In this document: positions 42,955-51,338 of the stretch, piece by piece
How positions within the stretch are numbered: the stretch's first letter is position 1
How the letters are laid out: each line of letters starts with the position of its first letter
Origin: Desulfohalovibrio reitneri
Lineage (GTDB): Bacteria; Desulfobacterota; Desulfovibrionia; Desulfovibrionales; Desulfovibrionaceae
Direction: 5' to 3'
Assembly: GCF_000711295.1 (NCBI RefSeq)
Contig: NZ_JOMJ01000003.1
Coordinates: 199,001-263,000, forward strand
DNA length: 64,000 nt
The notes under the pieces: generated by a model
Seen by the model: the letters and a program-made list of their open reading frames with translations, nothing else
Databases searched by the model: none
Told to the model about the DNA's origin: nothing
Position numbers and translations under genes: made by a program

Positions 42955-44637
42955 TTAGCTTTGGCCGCTCAGCTGGCTCATCTGGCTTTGCAGGCTTTGC
43001 TGGATGCCGTTGTAGTTCTGCAGGGTCGCTTCCAGTCGGGCGAAGCGATTCTTCATCCGCCGCTGGTACTGTTCCAGGCGGCGTTCCTCGTTTTCGATCT
43101 TGCGGTCGATGTTGTCGATGATGTTCTGGTAGTTGTCTTCCAGAATGGACAGCGTGCCCTCTTGCGAGTTGGTCAGCTGCTTCAGTTCGTCGACCATCTG
43201 CGTAGTCTTGCCGACTTTCAGCCGCACTTCCCCCGAGTAAGTGCCCTGGGTGAGGTTGTTGACCTGCACCGAGAGGCCGCGCGGATCGCCGGACTGGGCG
43301 GTGAGCTGCTGGTTGGACGCGTCGTAGTTGGCCGCTACGCCCCCGATGGTGGCGTTGATGACGTTGCCGCCCGCGTCCACCTCGTAGGACACGTCGTAGG
43401 TGCCCGGCTCGGTGGTGCCTTCCAGGGAGGAGGCGAAGATGAAGTCCGAGGAGTCGGTCTTGCCGTCGTAGTAGGCGGAAAAGATGGAGGCCACCGCCTC
43501 GAGGTCGTTGTTCAGGGCCTCGTCCAGGGCTTCCTGGTCGATTGTCAAAAGGCCCGCTTGCGAAGAACCCTCGTCCGCCTCGGTGAGAATGCCGATCTGT
43601 GACAGGGCGGAATAGGTGTCGTCCGAGTAGTCGAAGCCGACGCCCTTGGATGCGACGATGTCCTTGAGGTTCTTGGAAATCATCTCCACACCGTAGTTGC
43701 CCGTGAGCAGGCTGCCCTGCTCCTTGAGTTCGTCGAAGTCGGTGAGGTCGATGATCATCTGGCGCACCTCGTTGACGCTGTCCACGAAGGTGCGGATGTT
43801 CTCCTCGATGGAAGCCCGGTCCGTTTCCACGGAAACGTTGATGGAGGCGTTGGACCCGGTGACGTCCTTGAGCAGCAGGTTGAGCCCCTCCACCACGTCG
43901 TCCACCGAATTGGTGGAGCGGGTGATCCAGGCGTTGGACGGGTAGCCGTTGATACGAAGTTCCGCGTCCTGGGCCTGCTGGGTGATGGTGTCGTCCGCCG
44001 CTGTATAGCCGGTGAGATTGGAGTTGGAACTGACCACCAGGGTGTTGTCCGCGCCGGTGTCCAGTCCCCGTATCTGCAGGTGGTATTCGGTATCGCTGAC
44101 CTTGATGGTGGAGGCGCGCACCCCGGGGTTGTCCGGGTCGTTGTTGATGGCGTTGACCAGCCCGGAGAGGGTGGTGCCGTCCGGCACGTCCACCTGGAAT
44201 TCCGTGCCCTGGTAGTTGTAGGCGAAGGTGGCGTTGGAGCCGGTGGAGTTGACCTGATCCGTGAGGTCGGACTCGGCCGTGTCCATGGTCACGATCTGGG
44301 TCTGGGCCAGCTGGTTCACGGAAAAGGTGTAGGTGCCGTCCTCGGCGTCCGCCCCGGCGGTGGCCGTGAGGGCGTCGGGGTTGGTGGACTCCGCGTCCTT
44401 GGTCAGGAACTCGCCTGGGCGGTCGAATCCCTCCAGGGTCGACTTGAGGGAGAAAAGCTGGGTTTCGAGCTCGTTGAACCCCTCCTGCTTGAGCTCCCAC
44501 GTCTCCTTCCAGTGTTCGAAGCGCCGTTTCTGGATGCCCTCGATCTGGACGAGCTTCTCCACAATGGAGTCGAAGTCGGTGCCGGAGCCGAGGCCCGTGA
44601 AACGTATGGCGCCGGATTCAAGTTCGGAGTTGACCAT
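42955..44637 (-). CDS. fliD: Flagellar filament capping protein FliD
   Basis: A 560-residue hook-associated protein 2 that caps the growing filament. FliD_N: IRFTGLGSGTDFDSIVEKLV and FNELETQLFSLKSTLEGFDR. FliD_C: NAWITRSTNSVDDVVEGLNL, VDSVNEVRQMIIDLTDF, SALSQIGILTEADEG and a terminal coiled coil (IDRKIENEERRLEQYQRRM). ATG at 44637 opens directly before the conserved N-terminus; the longer upstream frame is not used. A sigma-28-like promoter lies about 105 bases upstream. fliS and the glycosyltransferases follow on the same transcript. Confidence 0.94.
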   Translation of the reverse strand: MVNSELESGAIRFTGLGSGTDFDSIVEKLVQIEGIQKRRFEHWKETWELKQEGFNELETQLFSLKSTLEGFDRPGEFLTKDAESTNPDALTATAGADAEDGTYTFSVNQLAQTQIVTMDTAESDLTDQVNSTGSNATFAYNYQGTEFQVDVPDGTTLSGLVNAINNDPDNPGVRASTIKVSDTEYHLQIRGLDTGADNTLVVSSNSNLTGYTAADDTITQQAQDAELRINGYPSNAWITRSTNSVDDVVEGLNLLLKDVTGSNASINVSVETDRASIEENIRTFVDSVNEVRQMIIDLTDFDELKEQGSLLTGNYGVEMISKNLKDIVASKGVGFDYSDDTYSALSQIGILTEADEGSSQAGLLTIDQEALDEALNNDLEAVASIFSAYYDGKTDSSDFIFASSLEGTTEPGTYDVSYEVDAGGNVINATIGGVAANYDASNQQLTAQSGDPRGLSVQVNNLTQGTYSGEVRLKVGKTTQMVDELKQLTNSQEGTLSILEDNYQNIIDNIDRKIENEERRLEQYQRRMKNRFARLEATLQNYNGIQQSLQSQMSQLSGQS

Positions 44638-44741
44638 GTTCGTCCCGTGGGGAGGCTGTTTTTGCCGGGTGGCGGCTCCCCGCAGTGTGAAAAGCAAGAT
44701 GGGTGCCAGCCCGTGGAAACAATCCTCGCCTCCCCGTAGAC

Positions 44742-44769
44742 GTATCGGCAGTATGGGCCAAAGACTTGA
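44742..44769 (-). promoter_or_regulatory. Sigma-28-like promoter of fliD
   Basis: Reading leftward, TCAA (44769-44766) and GCCGATAC (44749-44742) are separated by 16 bases, close to the flagellar consensus TAAA-N15-GCCGATAA. It sits upstream of fliD with no gene between. Confidence 0.65.
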
Positions 44770-44812
44770 GGGAAAATACCCGTCCGCGAGGTGGGAATGC
44801 GCGGCCGGGGCG

Positions 44813-44842
44813 AAAAAAGGCCCCCCGTCTCCGGGGGGCCTT
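44813..44842 (-). terminator. Intrinsic terminator of the first flagellin gene
   Basis: AAGGCCCCCCG pairs with CGGGGGGCCTT around a four-base loop; on the minus strand six T follow. It lies 31 bases after the flagellin stop. Confidence 0.85.
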
Positions 44843-44873
44843 GACATGTGCGGCCTGTGTGCGGCTGCCGGAG

Positions 44874-45761
44874 TTAGCCGAGCAGCTGGGTGGCCATACG
44901 CGGCAGGCTGTTGGCCTGGGAGAGCATGGCGGTGGCGGACTGGGACAGGATCTGCTGGCGGACGAACTCGGTCATCTCGGTGGCCACGTCCACGTCGGAG
45001 ATGCGCGATTCGGAAGCCTGCAGGTTCTCGGCCTGCACCTGGAGGTTGGTGATGGTGTTCTCCAGGCGGTTCTGCAGGGAACCGAGGTTGGCGCGGATCT
45101 TGTCCTTGGAGATGATGGCGTCGTTGAGGGCGTTCAGCGAGGCCTGGGCCAGCTCCTGGGTGGAGATGGAGGCGCCCGCGGCGTCCGGACCAGCCCCGAT
45201 GCCCACGCCCAGGGCGGAAGCGGTGGAGTCGCCGATGCGCACGTAGTAGTAATCCTCGGCCGAGTCGTTGCCCGCGCCGAAGTGGACCTTCATCTCGCCC
45301 TGCGCCTTGAGACCGGCGCCGCTGAAGTCGCCGGAGAGGTTGCCGTTGAGCAGTTGGATGCCATTGAAGTCCGTGGCGCTGGCGATACGGGTGATTTCCG
45401 AGGCCATGGCCTGGTACTCGGAATCGATGATCAGGCGCTGGTCGGAGTTGTAGGTGCCCGTGGAGGCCTGGGTGGCCAGTTCCTTCATGCGGATAAGCTT
45501 TTCGTCGATGATCTGCAGCGCGCCGTCTGCGGTCTGGATCATGGAGACAGCGTCCTGGGCGTTGCGCACGCCTTGGTTGAGCGAGGCGATGTCCGCGCGC
45601 ATGAGCTCGCGAATGGCCAGCCCGGCGGCGTCGTCGGATGCGGAGTTGATGCGCAGGCCGGAGGAGAGGCGCTCCACCGAGGTGCCCAGGTTGCTGTACG
45701 AGGTCTGCAGGTTGCGGGCCGCGTTCTGGGCCATGAGGTTGTGGTTGATAACCAGTGACAT
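44874..45761 (-). CDS. Flagellin (copy 1)
   Basis: A 295-residue flagellin. N-terminal D0/D1: MSLVINHNLMAQNAARNLQT, LGTSVERLSSGLRINSASDD, QGVRNAQDAVSMIQTADGAL. C-terminal D1/D0: IRANLGSLQNRLENTITNLQ, ESRISDVDVATEMTEFVRQQ and ANSLPRMATQLLG. The variable centre is short (about 80 residues), so the filament surface is compact. AAGGAGG precedes the ATG and a near-perfect sigma-28 promoter lies upstream. A second copy follows at 45950-46837 with about 15 differences in 295 residues by my count, mostly in the centre. Confidence 0.96.
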   Translation of the reverse strand: MSLVINHNLMAQNAARNLQTSYSNLGTSVERLSSGLRINSASDDAAGLAIRELMRADIASLNQGVRNAQDAVSMIQTADGALQIIDEKLIRMKELATQASTGTYNSDQRLIIDSEYQAMASEITRIASATDFNGIQLLNGNLSGDFSGAGLKAQGEMKVHFGAGNDSAEDYYYVRIGDSTASALGVGIGAGPDAAGASISTQELAQASLNALNDAIISKDKIRANLGSLQNRLENTITNLQVQAENLQASESRISDVDVATEMTEFVRQQILSQSATAMLSQANSLPRMATQLLG

Positions 45762-45845
45762 GTGTTCCTCCTTGAATCGGGGTTTTGCACGCGTTTCCTT
45801 ACGCGTGAGGGGTTTTCCGTGGCCTTCTTGGCCGCTGTGCCTTCC

Positions 45846-45872
45846 TCATCGGCGGTTTGGAAAAACCCTTTA
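45846..45872 (-). promoter_or_regulatory. Sigma-28 promoter of flagellin copy 1
   Basis: TAAAGGGT (45872-45865), 11 bases, then GCCGATGA (45853-45846). This matches TAAAGTTT-N11-GCCGATAA closely, with exact TAAA-to-GCCGAT spacing (15). Confidence 0.85.
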
Positions 45873-45882
45873 GGGAGGAAAT

Positions 45883-45920
45883 AAAAAATCGGCCCGTCCG
45901 CCGGGGGAGGCGGACGGGCC
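45883..45920 (-). terminator. Intrinsic terminator of flagellin copy 2
   Basis: GGCCCGTCCGCC (45920-45909 read leftward) pairs with GGCGGACGGGCC (45902-45891), then six T. It separates the two flagellin transcripts; the copy 1 promoter starts just beyond it. Confidence 0.85.
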
Positions 45921-45949
45921 GGAATGGAGAGGCCTGTCGGCTGTCCGGG

Positions 45950-46837
45950 CTAGCCGAGCAGCTGGGTGGCCAGCCGCGGCAGGCTGTTGGCCTGGGAGAG
46001 CATGGCGGTGGCGGACTGGGACAGGATCTGCTGGCGGACGAACTCGGTCATCTCGGTGGCCACGTCCACGTCGGAGATGCGCGATTCGGAAGCCTGCAGG
46101 TTCTCGGCCTGCACCTGGAGGTTGGTGATGGTGTTCTCCAGGCGGTTCTGCAGGGAACCGAGGTTGGCGCGGATCTTGTCCTTGGAGATGATGGCGTCGT
46201 TGAGCGCTTCCAGAGACCCCTGGGCCAGCTCCTGGGTGGAGATGGAGGCGCCCGCGGCGTCGGTCCCGGCGGCAAGCCCCACGCCCAGCGCGGAAGCGGT
46301 GGAGTCGCCGATGCTGACGTAGTAGTAGTCTTCGGCCGAGTCGTTGCCCGCGCCGAAGTGGACCTTCATCTGGCCGGTGGAGGCCAGCCCGGCGCCGCTG
46401 AAGTCGCCGGAGAGGTTGCCGTTGAGCAGGTAGATGCCGTTGAAGTCCGTGGCGCTGGCAATACGGGTGATCTCCGAGGCCATGGCCTGGTATTCGGAGT
46501 CGATGATCAGGCGCTGGTCGGAGTTGTAGGTGCCCGTGGAGGCCTGGGTGGCCAGTTCCTTCATGCGGATGAGCTTTTCGTCGATGATCTGCAGCGCGCC
46601 GTCCGCGGTCTGGATCATGGAGACAGCGTCCTGGGCGTTGCGCACGCCCTGGTTGAGCGACGAGATGTCCGCGCGCATGAGCTCGCGGACGGCCAGCCCG
46701 GCGGCGTCGTCGGCCGCGGAGTTGATGCGCAGGCCGGAGGAGAGGCGCTCCACCGAGGTGCCCAGGTTGCTGTACGAAGTCTGCAGGTTGCGGGCCGCGT
46801 TTTGGGCCATGAGGTTGTGGTTGATAACCAGAGACAT
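45950..46837 (-). CDS. Flagellin (copy 2)
   Basis: A 295-residue flagellin almost identical to copy 1 at both ends, with differences clustered in the surface region (for example GVGLAAGTDAAG and GLASTGQMKVHF). The start is the ATG at 46837, preceded by AAGGAGG; a longer upstream frame has no ribosome site. It has its own sigma-28-like promoter and its own terminator, so the two genes can be expressed separately. The shared ends show a recent tandem duplication; the repeat unit is 1076 bases. Confidence 0.96.
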   Translation of the reverse strand: MSLVINHNLMAQNAARNLQTSYSNLGTSVERLSSGLRINSAADDAAGLAVRELMRADISSLNQGVRNAQDAVSMIQTADGALQIIDEKLIRMKELATQASTGTYNSDQRLIIDSEYQAMASEITRIASATDFNGIYLLNGNLSGDFSGAGLASTGQMKVHFGAGNDSAEDYYYVSIGDSTASALGVGLAAGTDAAGASISTQELAQGSLEALNDAIISKDKIRANLGSLQNRLENTITNLQVQAENLQASESRISDVDVATEMTEFVRQQILSQSATAMLSQANSLPRLATQLLG

Positions 46838-46958
46838 AAGCCGTTCCTCCTTGAATTGTTGTCGGCTTCCGTGCCGTTGTGGGCGTCGGCCGCTTCCCCC
46901 GGGGGTCCTTTTTCGCAACTCCCAGCGGCCTGTGATAGACGCCCGCCTCTATCAGAAG

Positions 46959-46986
46959 GTATCGGCGGCGGGTTCATCGATCTTTA
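46959..46986 (-). promoter_or_regulatory. Sigma-28-like promoter of flagellin copy 2
   Basis: TAAA (46986-46983), 16 bases, then GCCGATAC (46966-46959). The spacer is one base longer than for copy 1, so strength may differ between the two copies. Confidence 0.75.
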
Positions 46987-46995
46987 GCCGGAAAA

Positions 46996-47030
46996 GAAAA
47001 AAATGCGCCGGGCGTGGAATGTCCGGCGCA
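46996..47030 (-). terminator. Intrinsic terminator of the tsaB operon
   Basis: TGCGCCGG (47030-47023 read leftward) pairs with CCGGCGCA (47011-47004), followed by a run of T. It lies directly upstream of the flagellin copy 2 promoter. Confidence 0.8.
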
Positions 47031-47096
47031 CGAGCGTGTACGTCCCGCGAGGCGCGGGTTCGTTTGCGGTGGGTGTGGTGAGAGCGCGCGGGCCCG

Positions 47097-47879
47097 TCAG
47101 CTGGAGCCGTTCTCGGCGCGCCGCAGGCGGCGGCGGGCCTCGTCCGTGGCCAGGCCGCGCTGGGCCGCGATGCGTTCCAGGTTTTCCTCGGCGTCCGAGG
47201 GGCGCAGGTAGAGCGGTTCGGGAAGGTCGCGGGCGTAGTCCGCCTCCAGGGCGGCCTTGGCCAGGGCGTGGGGCGCGGGGTGGTCGTACCGCGCGGGAAG
47301 GGGGAGTGGCTCGGCGAGATGCCCGAAGGAATCGGGGTTGCGGCGCAAGCCGCTGCCCAGGACGCGCACCGGGCCGGGCAAGGCGGCCAATTGCCCGGCG
47401 GCCTCGTCCGCCCCGGCCATGCGCGGGGCGTCCAGGGGGCGGCCGCCCGGGGCGAAGAACTGCAGGTTGACCTGCCCGCGCCGGGCATGGGTAATAACGG
47501 CCAGCACGCCGTCCGTGAAGGGCGGGGCGGAGGCGGCCAACAGGGGCAGGTAGTCCAGTCCCGCCAGGGGCAGCCCCCAGCCCCGGGCCAGTCCGGCGGA
47601 CGCGGCCAGGCAGACCCGGATGCCGGTGAAGGAGCCGGGTCCCCGGGCGCAGGCGATGCCCTCCAGGTCCGCCCCCTTCATCCCGGCCAGCCGCAGCAGC
47701 GACTCCACAGCCGGGAGCAGCACCGGGGTGCTGCGCCCACCGGTGTCCAGGGCCAGGGAGGCCGCCACCGAGGCGGCTTCTCCATCCCGCCGGGCCAGCG
47801 CCAGGAGAAGCAGCGACTCGCAGCCGCAGACGGCCAGGACGGTATCAGGCCGGTGGGGTGAACTGCCTGGCGATGTCAT
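47097..47879 (-). CDS. tsaB: tRNA N6-adenosine threonylcarbamoyltransferase subunit TsaB
   Basis: A 260-residue TsaB, the scaffold partner of TsaD in t6A37 synthesis. The signature ACARGPGSFTGIRVCLAAS is intact. The N-terminal ASKHA strand VLAVCGCESLLLLALARRDG replaces the usual D-T-S, as is common in TsaB, which is not itself catalytic. The start overlaps the rseP end by 35 bases. It is the last gene of the cdsA-dxr-rseP-tsaB unit, before a terminator. Confidence 0.88.
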   Translation of the reverse strand: MTSPGSSPHRPDTVLAVCGCESLLLLALARRDGEAASVAASLALDTGGRSTPVLLPAVESLLRLAGMKGADLEGIACARGPGSFTGIRVCLAASAGLARGWGLPLAGLDYLPLLAASAPPFTDGVLAVITHARRGQVNLQFFAPGGRPLDAPRMAGADEAAGQLAALPGPVRVLGSGLRRNPDSFGHLAEPLPLPARYDHPAPHALAKAALEADYARDLPEPLYLRPSDAEENLERIAAQRGLATDEARRRLRRAENGSS

Positions 47880-48921
47880 TGTAGATGGCGAATCCCATGA
47901 GCAGGAGCAGCAGCAGGAGCCCGATGCGCAGGGCGATGGCCTGCACGGTCTCCGGCACGCGCCGCCCGGTGGTGGCCTCGTAGGCGAAGAAGACGATGTG
48001 TCCGCCGTCCAGCACCGGGATGGGGAACAGGTTGATGAGGCCGAGGTTGAGGCTGAGGAAGGCGGCCATCTGCAACACCGTGGCCAGGCCGTGCTCCGCG
48101 GACTTGGCCACCACCTGGGCGATCATGATGGGGCCGCCCAGCTCCTTGGTGGACACCGCGCCGGTGATGAGATCGCCGATGCCTTTCACGATGCGGGCCG
48201 TGAGGGTCCAGGTTTTCTCCATCGCCATGAGAGGCGTGCTGGCCAGGGATAAGCGCACCGGCACCCGCTCGTAGGCGAATGTCAGTCCCACCATGGGCCG
48301 GGTGATCTCCTCGCCCGAGGGGGCCTGGCGGGTCATGACCCGGGGGGCGACGTCCACCCGGCGCACCTGCCCGTCGCGGCGCACGGTCATGTTCACCGCC
48401 CCGTCGGTGCCCGCCTTCTGCACGGCCTGGGGCAACTCGTCCCCGAACCACATGCGCTGGCTGTTGATGCGCACCACGCGGTCGCCGCTCTGGATGCCGG
48501 CTTCGGCCGCTGGACCGCCCTCGATGACCTCGCCCACCTTGAGGTGGATGGCCTCGGCCCCGCCGAATACCAGCAGGCTCCAGTAGAGCAGGAAGGCCAG
48601 CAGGAAGTTGAAGCCCGGCCCCGAGGCCACGATGAGCATGCGCTGCCAGGCGGGCTTGTTGGTGAAGCTCTGCTCCGGGGTGAAGCCCTCGGGTAGTTCC
48701 GCCCCGGGCTGTTCGCCCACCATGGAGACGTAGCCGCCCAGGGGGACGGCCGAGACGCGGTAGGAGGTCTGTCCCCGCTTGAAGCCCCACAGGGTGGGGC
48801 CGAAGCCCAGGGAAAAGACCTTCACCCCCACGCCGAACAGGCGGGCCAGCAGGAAGTGCCCCAGTTCGTGGAAGAAAATGAGCCCGCCGAGGACCAGGAT
48901 GACGGCCAGGACGTTGATCAT
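47845..48921 (-). CDS. rseP: Site-2 intramembrane metalloprotease RseP
   Basis: A 358-residue RIP metalloprotease. The zinc site FFHELGHFLLAR is in the first helix and the third ligand region LGLINLFPIPVLDGGH near the C-terminus. A single PDZ domain lies between (EGGPAAEAGIQSGDRVVRIN), one fewer than in E. coli RseP. In E. coli it cuts the anti-sigma factor RseA; signal peptides are other substrates. No rseA or rpoE is in the window. It overlaps dxr by four bases. Confidence 0.94.
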   Translation of the reverse strand: MINVLAVILVLGGLIFFHELGHFLLARLFGVGVKVFSLGFGPTLWGFKRGQTSYRVSAVPLGGYVSMVGEQPGAELPEGFTPEQSFTNKPAWQRMLIVASGPGFNFLLAFLLYWSLLVFGGAEAIHLKVGEVIEGGPAAEAGIQSGDRVVRINSQRMWFGDELPQAVQKAGTDGAVNMTVRRDGQVRRVDVAPRVMTRQAPSGEEITRPMVGLTFAYERVPVRLSLASTPLMAMEKTWTLTARIVKGIGDLITGAVSTKELGGPIMIAQVVAKSAEHGLATVLQMAAFLSLNLGLINLFPIPVLDGGHIVFFAYEATTGRRVPETVQAIALRIGLLLLLLLMGFAIYNDIARQFTPPA

Positions 48922-50132
48922 GCCGCCTCCCCGGCACGGGCCAGCTCCCTGGCCCGTTGCCTGGCCTCGCGGTCCAGGTCGAGAATGGATTCCAGGTCTT
49001 CGGCCGCACGGCCGTCATGGGCCGCCAGGCAGGAGTCGATGAGGCCGGGAATGCCCAGGAAGGGCAGGCGTCCGGCCAGGAAAAGCTCCACCGCCACCTC
49101 GTTGGCCGCGTTGAGCACGATGGGGTGCGAGCGGGAGGCGGCGTAGGCCTCGCGCGCCAGCCGCAGGCAGGGGAAGTCGTCCCAGCGCGGCTCCTCGAAG
49201 GTCAGCCCGCCCAGCTTGGCCAGATCCACTGGTTCCACGCCGGTGCCCACCCGCTCGGGGAAGCAGAGGCAGTGGGCGATGGCCACCCGCATGTCCGGCG
49301 CGCCCATGTGGGCAAGCATGGAGCCGTCCACGAACTCCGCCAGGGAGTGCACGATGGACTGGGGATGGACCACAACGCCCACGCGATCCATGTCCACACC
49401 GAAGAGGTGGCAGGCCTCGATGACCTCCAGCCCCTTGTTCATGAGGGTGGCCGAGTCAATGGAAATCTTGGCCCCCATGGACCAGTTGGGATGGTTCAGG
49501 GCTTGCTTGGGGGTGACGTTCTCCAGAAAGGAGGCCTCCTTGTGGCGGAAGGGGCCGCCCGAGGCGGTCAGCACCAGCCGCCGCAGGGCGCGGGCCTCTT
49601 CGAAGGCCGCAGCCTGGAAGAGGGCGTTGTGTTCGGAGTCCACCGGCAGGATGGTGGCGCCGGTCTCGGCGCACATCTCCCGCACCAGGTGCCCGGCCAG
49701 CACCAGGGATTCCTTGTTGGCCAGGGCCACCATCTTGCCCGCGGCCACGGCGGCGTGTGTGGGCCGCAGCCCGGCCGCGCCCACGATGCTGGAAAGCACC
49801 ATGTCGGCGTCCTCCAAGCGGGCGGCCTCCACGCAGCCCTCCTCGCCGGTGAGGATGTCCGGGGCGTAGCCCCCGGGCAGCAGGGGCCGCAGCCTGTCCG
49901 CCGTCTCCTTGTCCATGACGCAGAGCAGGGACGGGCGGAACTCAGCCGCCTGCTGGGCCAGCAGTTCGGCGTTGCGGCCAGCGGCCAGGGCGGCCACCCG
50001 CAGGCGGTCCGGATGGGCGCGGACCACCTCAAGGGCCTGGGTGCCGATGGAGCCGGTGGAGCCCAGCAGGCTGAGGGAGCGGGGAGCGGCCGCGGGTCGA
50101 CGCGGCGGCAGGGAGGAAATGTATGTCTGCAT
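48918..50132 (-). CDS. dxr: 1-deoxy-D-xylulose 5-phosphate reductoisomerase
   Basis: A 404-residue enzyme of the MEP isoprenoid pathway that makes 2-C-methyl-D-erythritol 4-phosphate. NADPH motif LSLLGSTGSIGTQALEVVR; KMVALANKESLVLAG; metal and substrate site ILPVDSEHNALFQ; TASGGPFRHKE; and NWSMGAKISIDSATLMNKGL. All key residues are intact. ATG at 50132 is seven bases after the cdsA stop. Grouping with cdsA and uppS links isoprenoid precursor supply to lipid carrier synthesis. Confidence 0.96.
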   Translation of the reverse strand: MQTYISSLPPRRPAAAPRSLSLLGSTGSIGTQALEVVRAHPDRLRVAALAAGRNAELLAQQAAEFRPSLLCVMDKETADRLRPLLPGGYAPDILTGEEGCVEAARLEDADMVLSSIVGAAGLRPTHAAVAAGKMVALANKESLVLAGHLVREMCAETGATILPVDSEHNALFQAAAFEEARALRRLVLTASGGPFRHKEASFLENVTPKQALNHPNWSMGAKISIDSATLMNKGLEVIEACHLFGVDMDRVGVVVHPQSIVHSLAEFVDGSMLAHMGAPDMRVAIAHCLCFPERVGTGVEPVDLAKLGGLTFEEPRWDDFPCLRLAREAYAASRSHPIVLNAANEVAVELFLAGRLPFLGIPGLIDSCLAAHDGRAAEDLESILDLDREARQRARELARAGEAA

Positions 50133-50139
50133 ATTCGGA

Positions 50140-50946
50140 TCAGAAAAAACCGGATTGGATGGCGCGCAGGGCGGCGTAGACCGGGGCGGCCAGCAAAAGG
50201 CCGTCCACGCGGTCGAGGATGCCGCCGTGCCCGGGCAGGAGGTTGCCCGAGTCCTTGGCATTGCGCCACCGTTTCAGGGCCGATTCAAAGAAGTCGCCGA
50301 GCTGGGCGGCGATGGTCAGGGCCAGACCGGCCAGCAGCCAGTCCCCAGCCCCGGCCTCGCCCAGCCACAGGCCGTATCCCAGGCAGACCAGCACGCAAAG
50401 GGCACCGCCCCCCAGGCTGCCGGCCCAGGTTTTCTTGGGGCTGATGGCGGGCCATATCTTGGGTCCGCCGATGGCGCCACCCGCGAAGTAGGCCCCGGTA
50501 TCCGTCACTGCCGTGGCCAGCAGCACGAAGATGATCTCCACGGGCTCCATGAAGATGAGGAATTGCAGGGCCAGCGGGACGTACAGGACGCCGGAAACCA
50601 GGACGGCCGCGTTGAAGTAGCTGGTCTCGTCGGGCCGGACGTCGTAGCAGATCAGGAAAAAGAGGTTGCCCGCCCAGAAGGCCAGCACCAGGGCGGAGAG
50701 TACCAACAGCGGGTCCTGCTGGCGCACGGCCAGGAAAAGGACCACGGCCACGCCCGCGCCGATGAGCTTTTTTCCCCAGCCTTGGCGCCCCGGCCAGAAC
50801 AGGCCGTAGTATTCCACCATGGCCAGCAGGCTGACCAACAGGGCGGCGGTGAACAATGCCCAACCGCCCACTGTCAGCACAACGGCCAGCAGGGCGACGA
50901 GGACGGCTCCGGTTGCCAGGCGGGGGACGAGGGAGGATGCTTGCAT
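50140..50946 (-). CDS. cdsA: Phosphatidate cytidylyltransferase
   Basis: A 268-residue integral membrane enzyme that makes CDP-diacylglycerol for phospholipid synthesis. Eight or so hydrophobic segments are seen. The signature SALKRWRNAKDSGNLLPGHG followed by GILDRVDGLL is complete, and GPKIWPAISPKKTWAGSLGG is the second conserved region. ATG at 50946 opens the first membrane segment. In related genomes uppS directly precedes cdsA; here a 2-kb stretch with other genes separates them. Confidence 0.94.
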   Translation of the reverse strand: MQASSLVPRLATGAVLVALLAVVLTVGGWALFTAALLVSLLAMVEYYGLFWPGRQGWGKKLIGAGVAVVLFLAVRQQDPLLVLSALVLAFWAGNLFFLICYDVRPDETSYFNAAVLVSGVLYVPLALQFLIFMEPVEIIFVLLATAVTDTGAYFAGGAIGGPKIWPAISPKKTWAGSLGGGALCVLVCLGYGLWLGEAGAGDWLLAGLALTIAAQLGDFFESALKRWRNAKDSGNLLPGHGGILDRVDGLLLAAPVYAALRAIQSGFF

Positions 50947-51013
50947 GGGGTTCACCTTGTGGGGCGCCCCCGGTGGTACATCCATTCCGTCCCCGGGGCA
51001 AGGCGGCTACCGC

Positions 51014-51235
51014 CTAGGTGGTTGTGGGCGTTTCGCACTCCTTGGTGGACCCAGGCCCGGCCAGCGGCCGGAAGCACTTCTTGGTGGCTCCGCAAATGGG
51101 GCAGCGCCAGCTGTCGGGCAGGTCCTCGAATTTGGTTCCCTTGGGTATCTTGCCTTTGCGGTCCCCCCGGTCCGGGTCGTAGATGTAGCCGCAGTTGACG
51201 GTCTGGCACTGGTACATTTCTTCCGGTTGGCTCAT
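51014..51235 (-). CDS. Rubredoxin with a C-x4-C first cluster motif (Rd-2 type)
   Basis: A 73-residue rubredoxin. The second iron site is normal ([13 protein letters not shown]), but the first is [11 protein letters not shown], with four residues between cysteines instead of two. The same spacing is known from Rd-2 of Desulfovibrio desulfuricans. Asp-rich loop [15 protein letters not shown] and FEDLPDSW fit the fold. AAGGAG precedes the ATG at 51235. It has a ten-residue C-terminal extension after the usual end. It likely transfers electrons in oxygen or redox defence. Confidence 0.92.
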   Translation of the reverse strand: MSQPEEMYQCQTVNCGYIYDPDRGDRKGKIPKGTKFEDLPDSWRCPICGATKKCFRPLAGPGSTKECETPTTT

Positions 51236-51338
51236 GGATGACTCCTTTTTTCCTCCTTCCACATTAGAATGAGTGGTGGGAAAGTCAACACGAAACCGCT
51301 TGACAGGTCGCTCTCCCGGCCCCAGCTAATCCGGGCGA

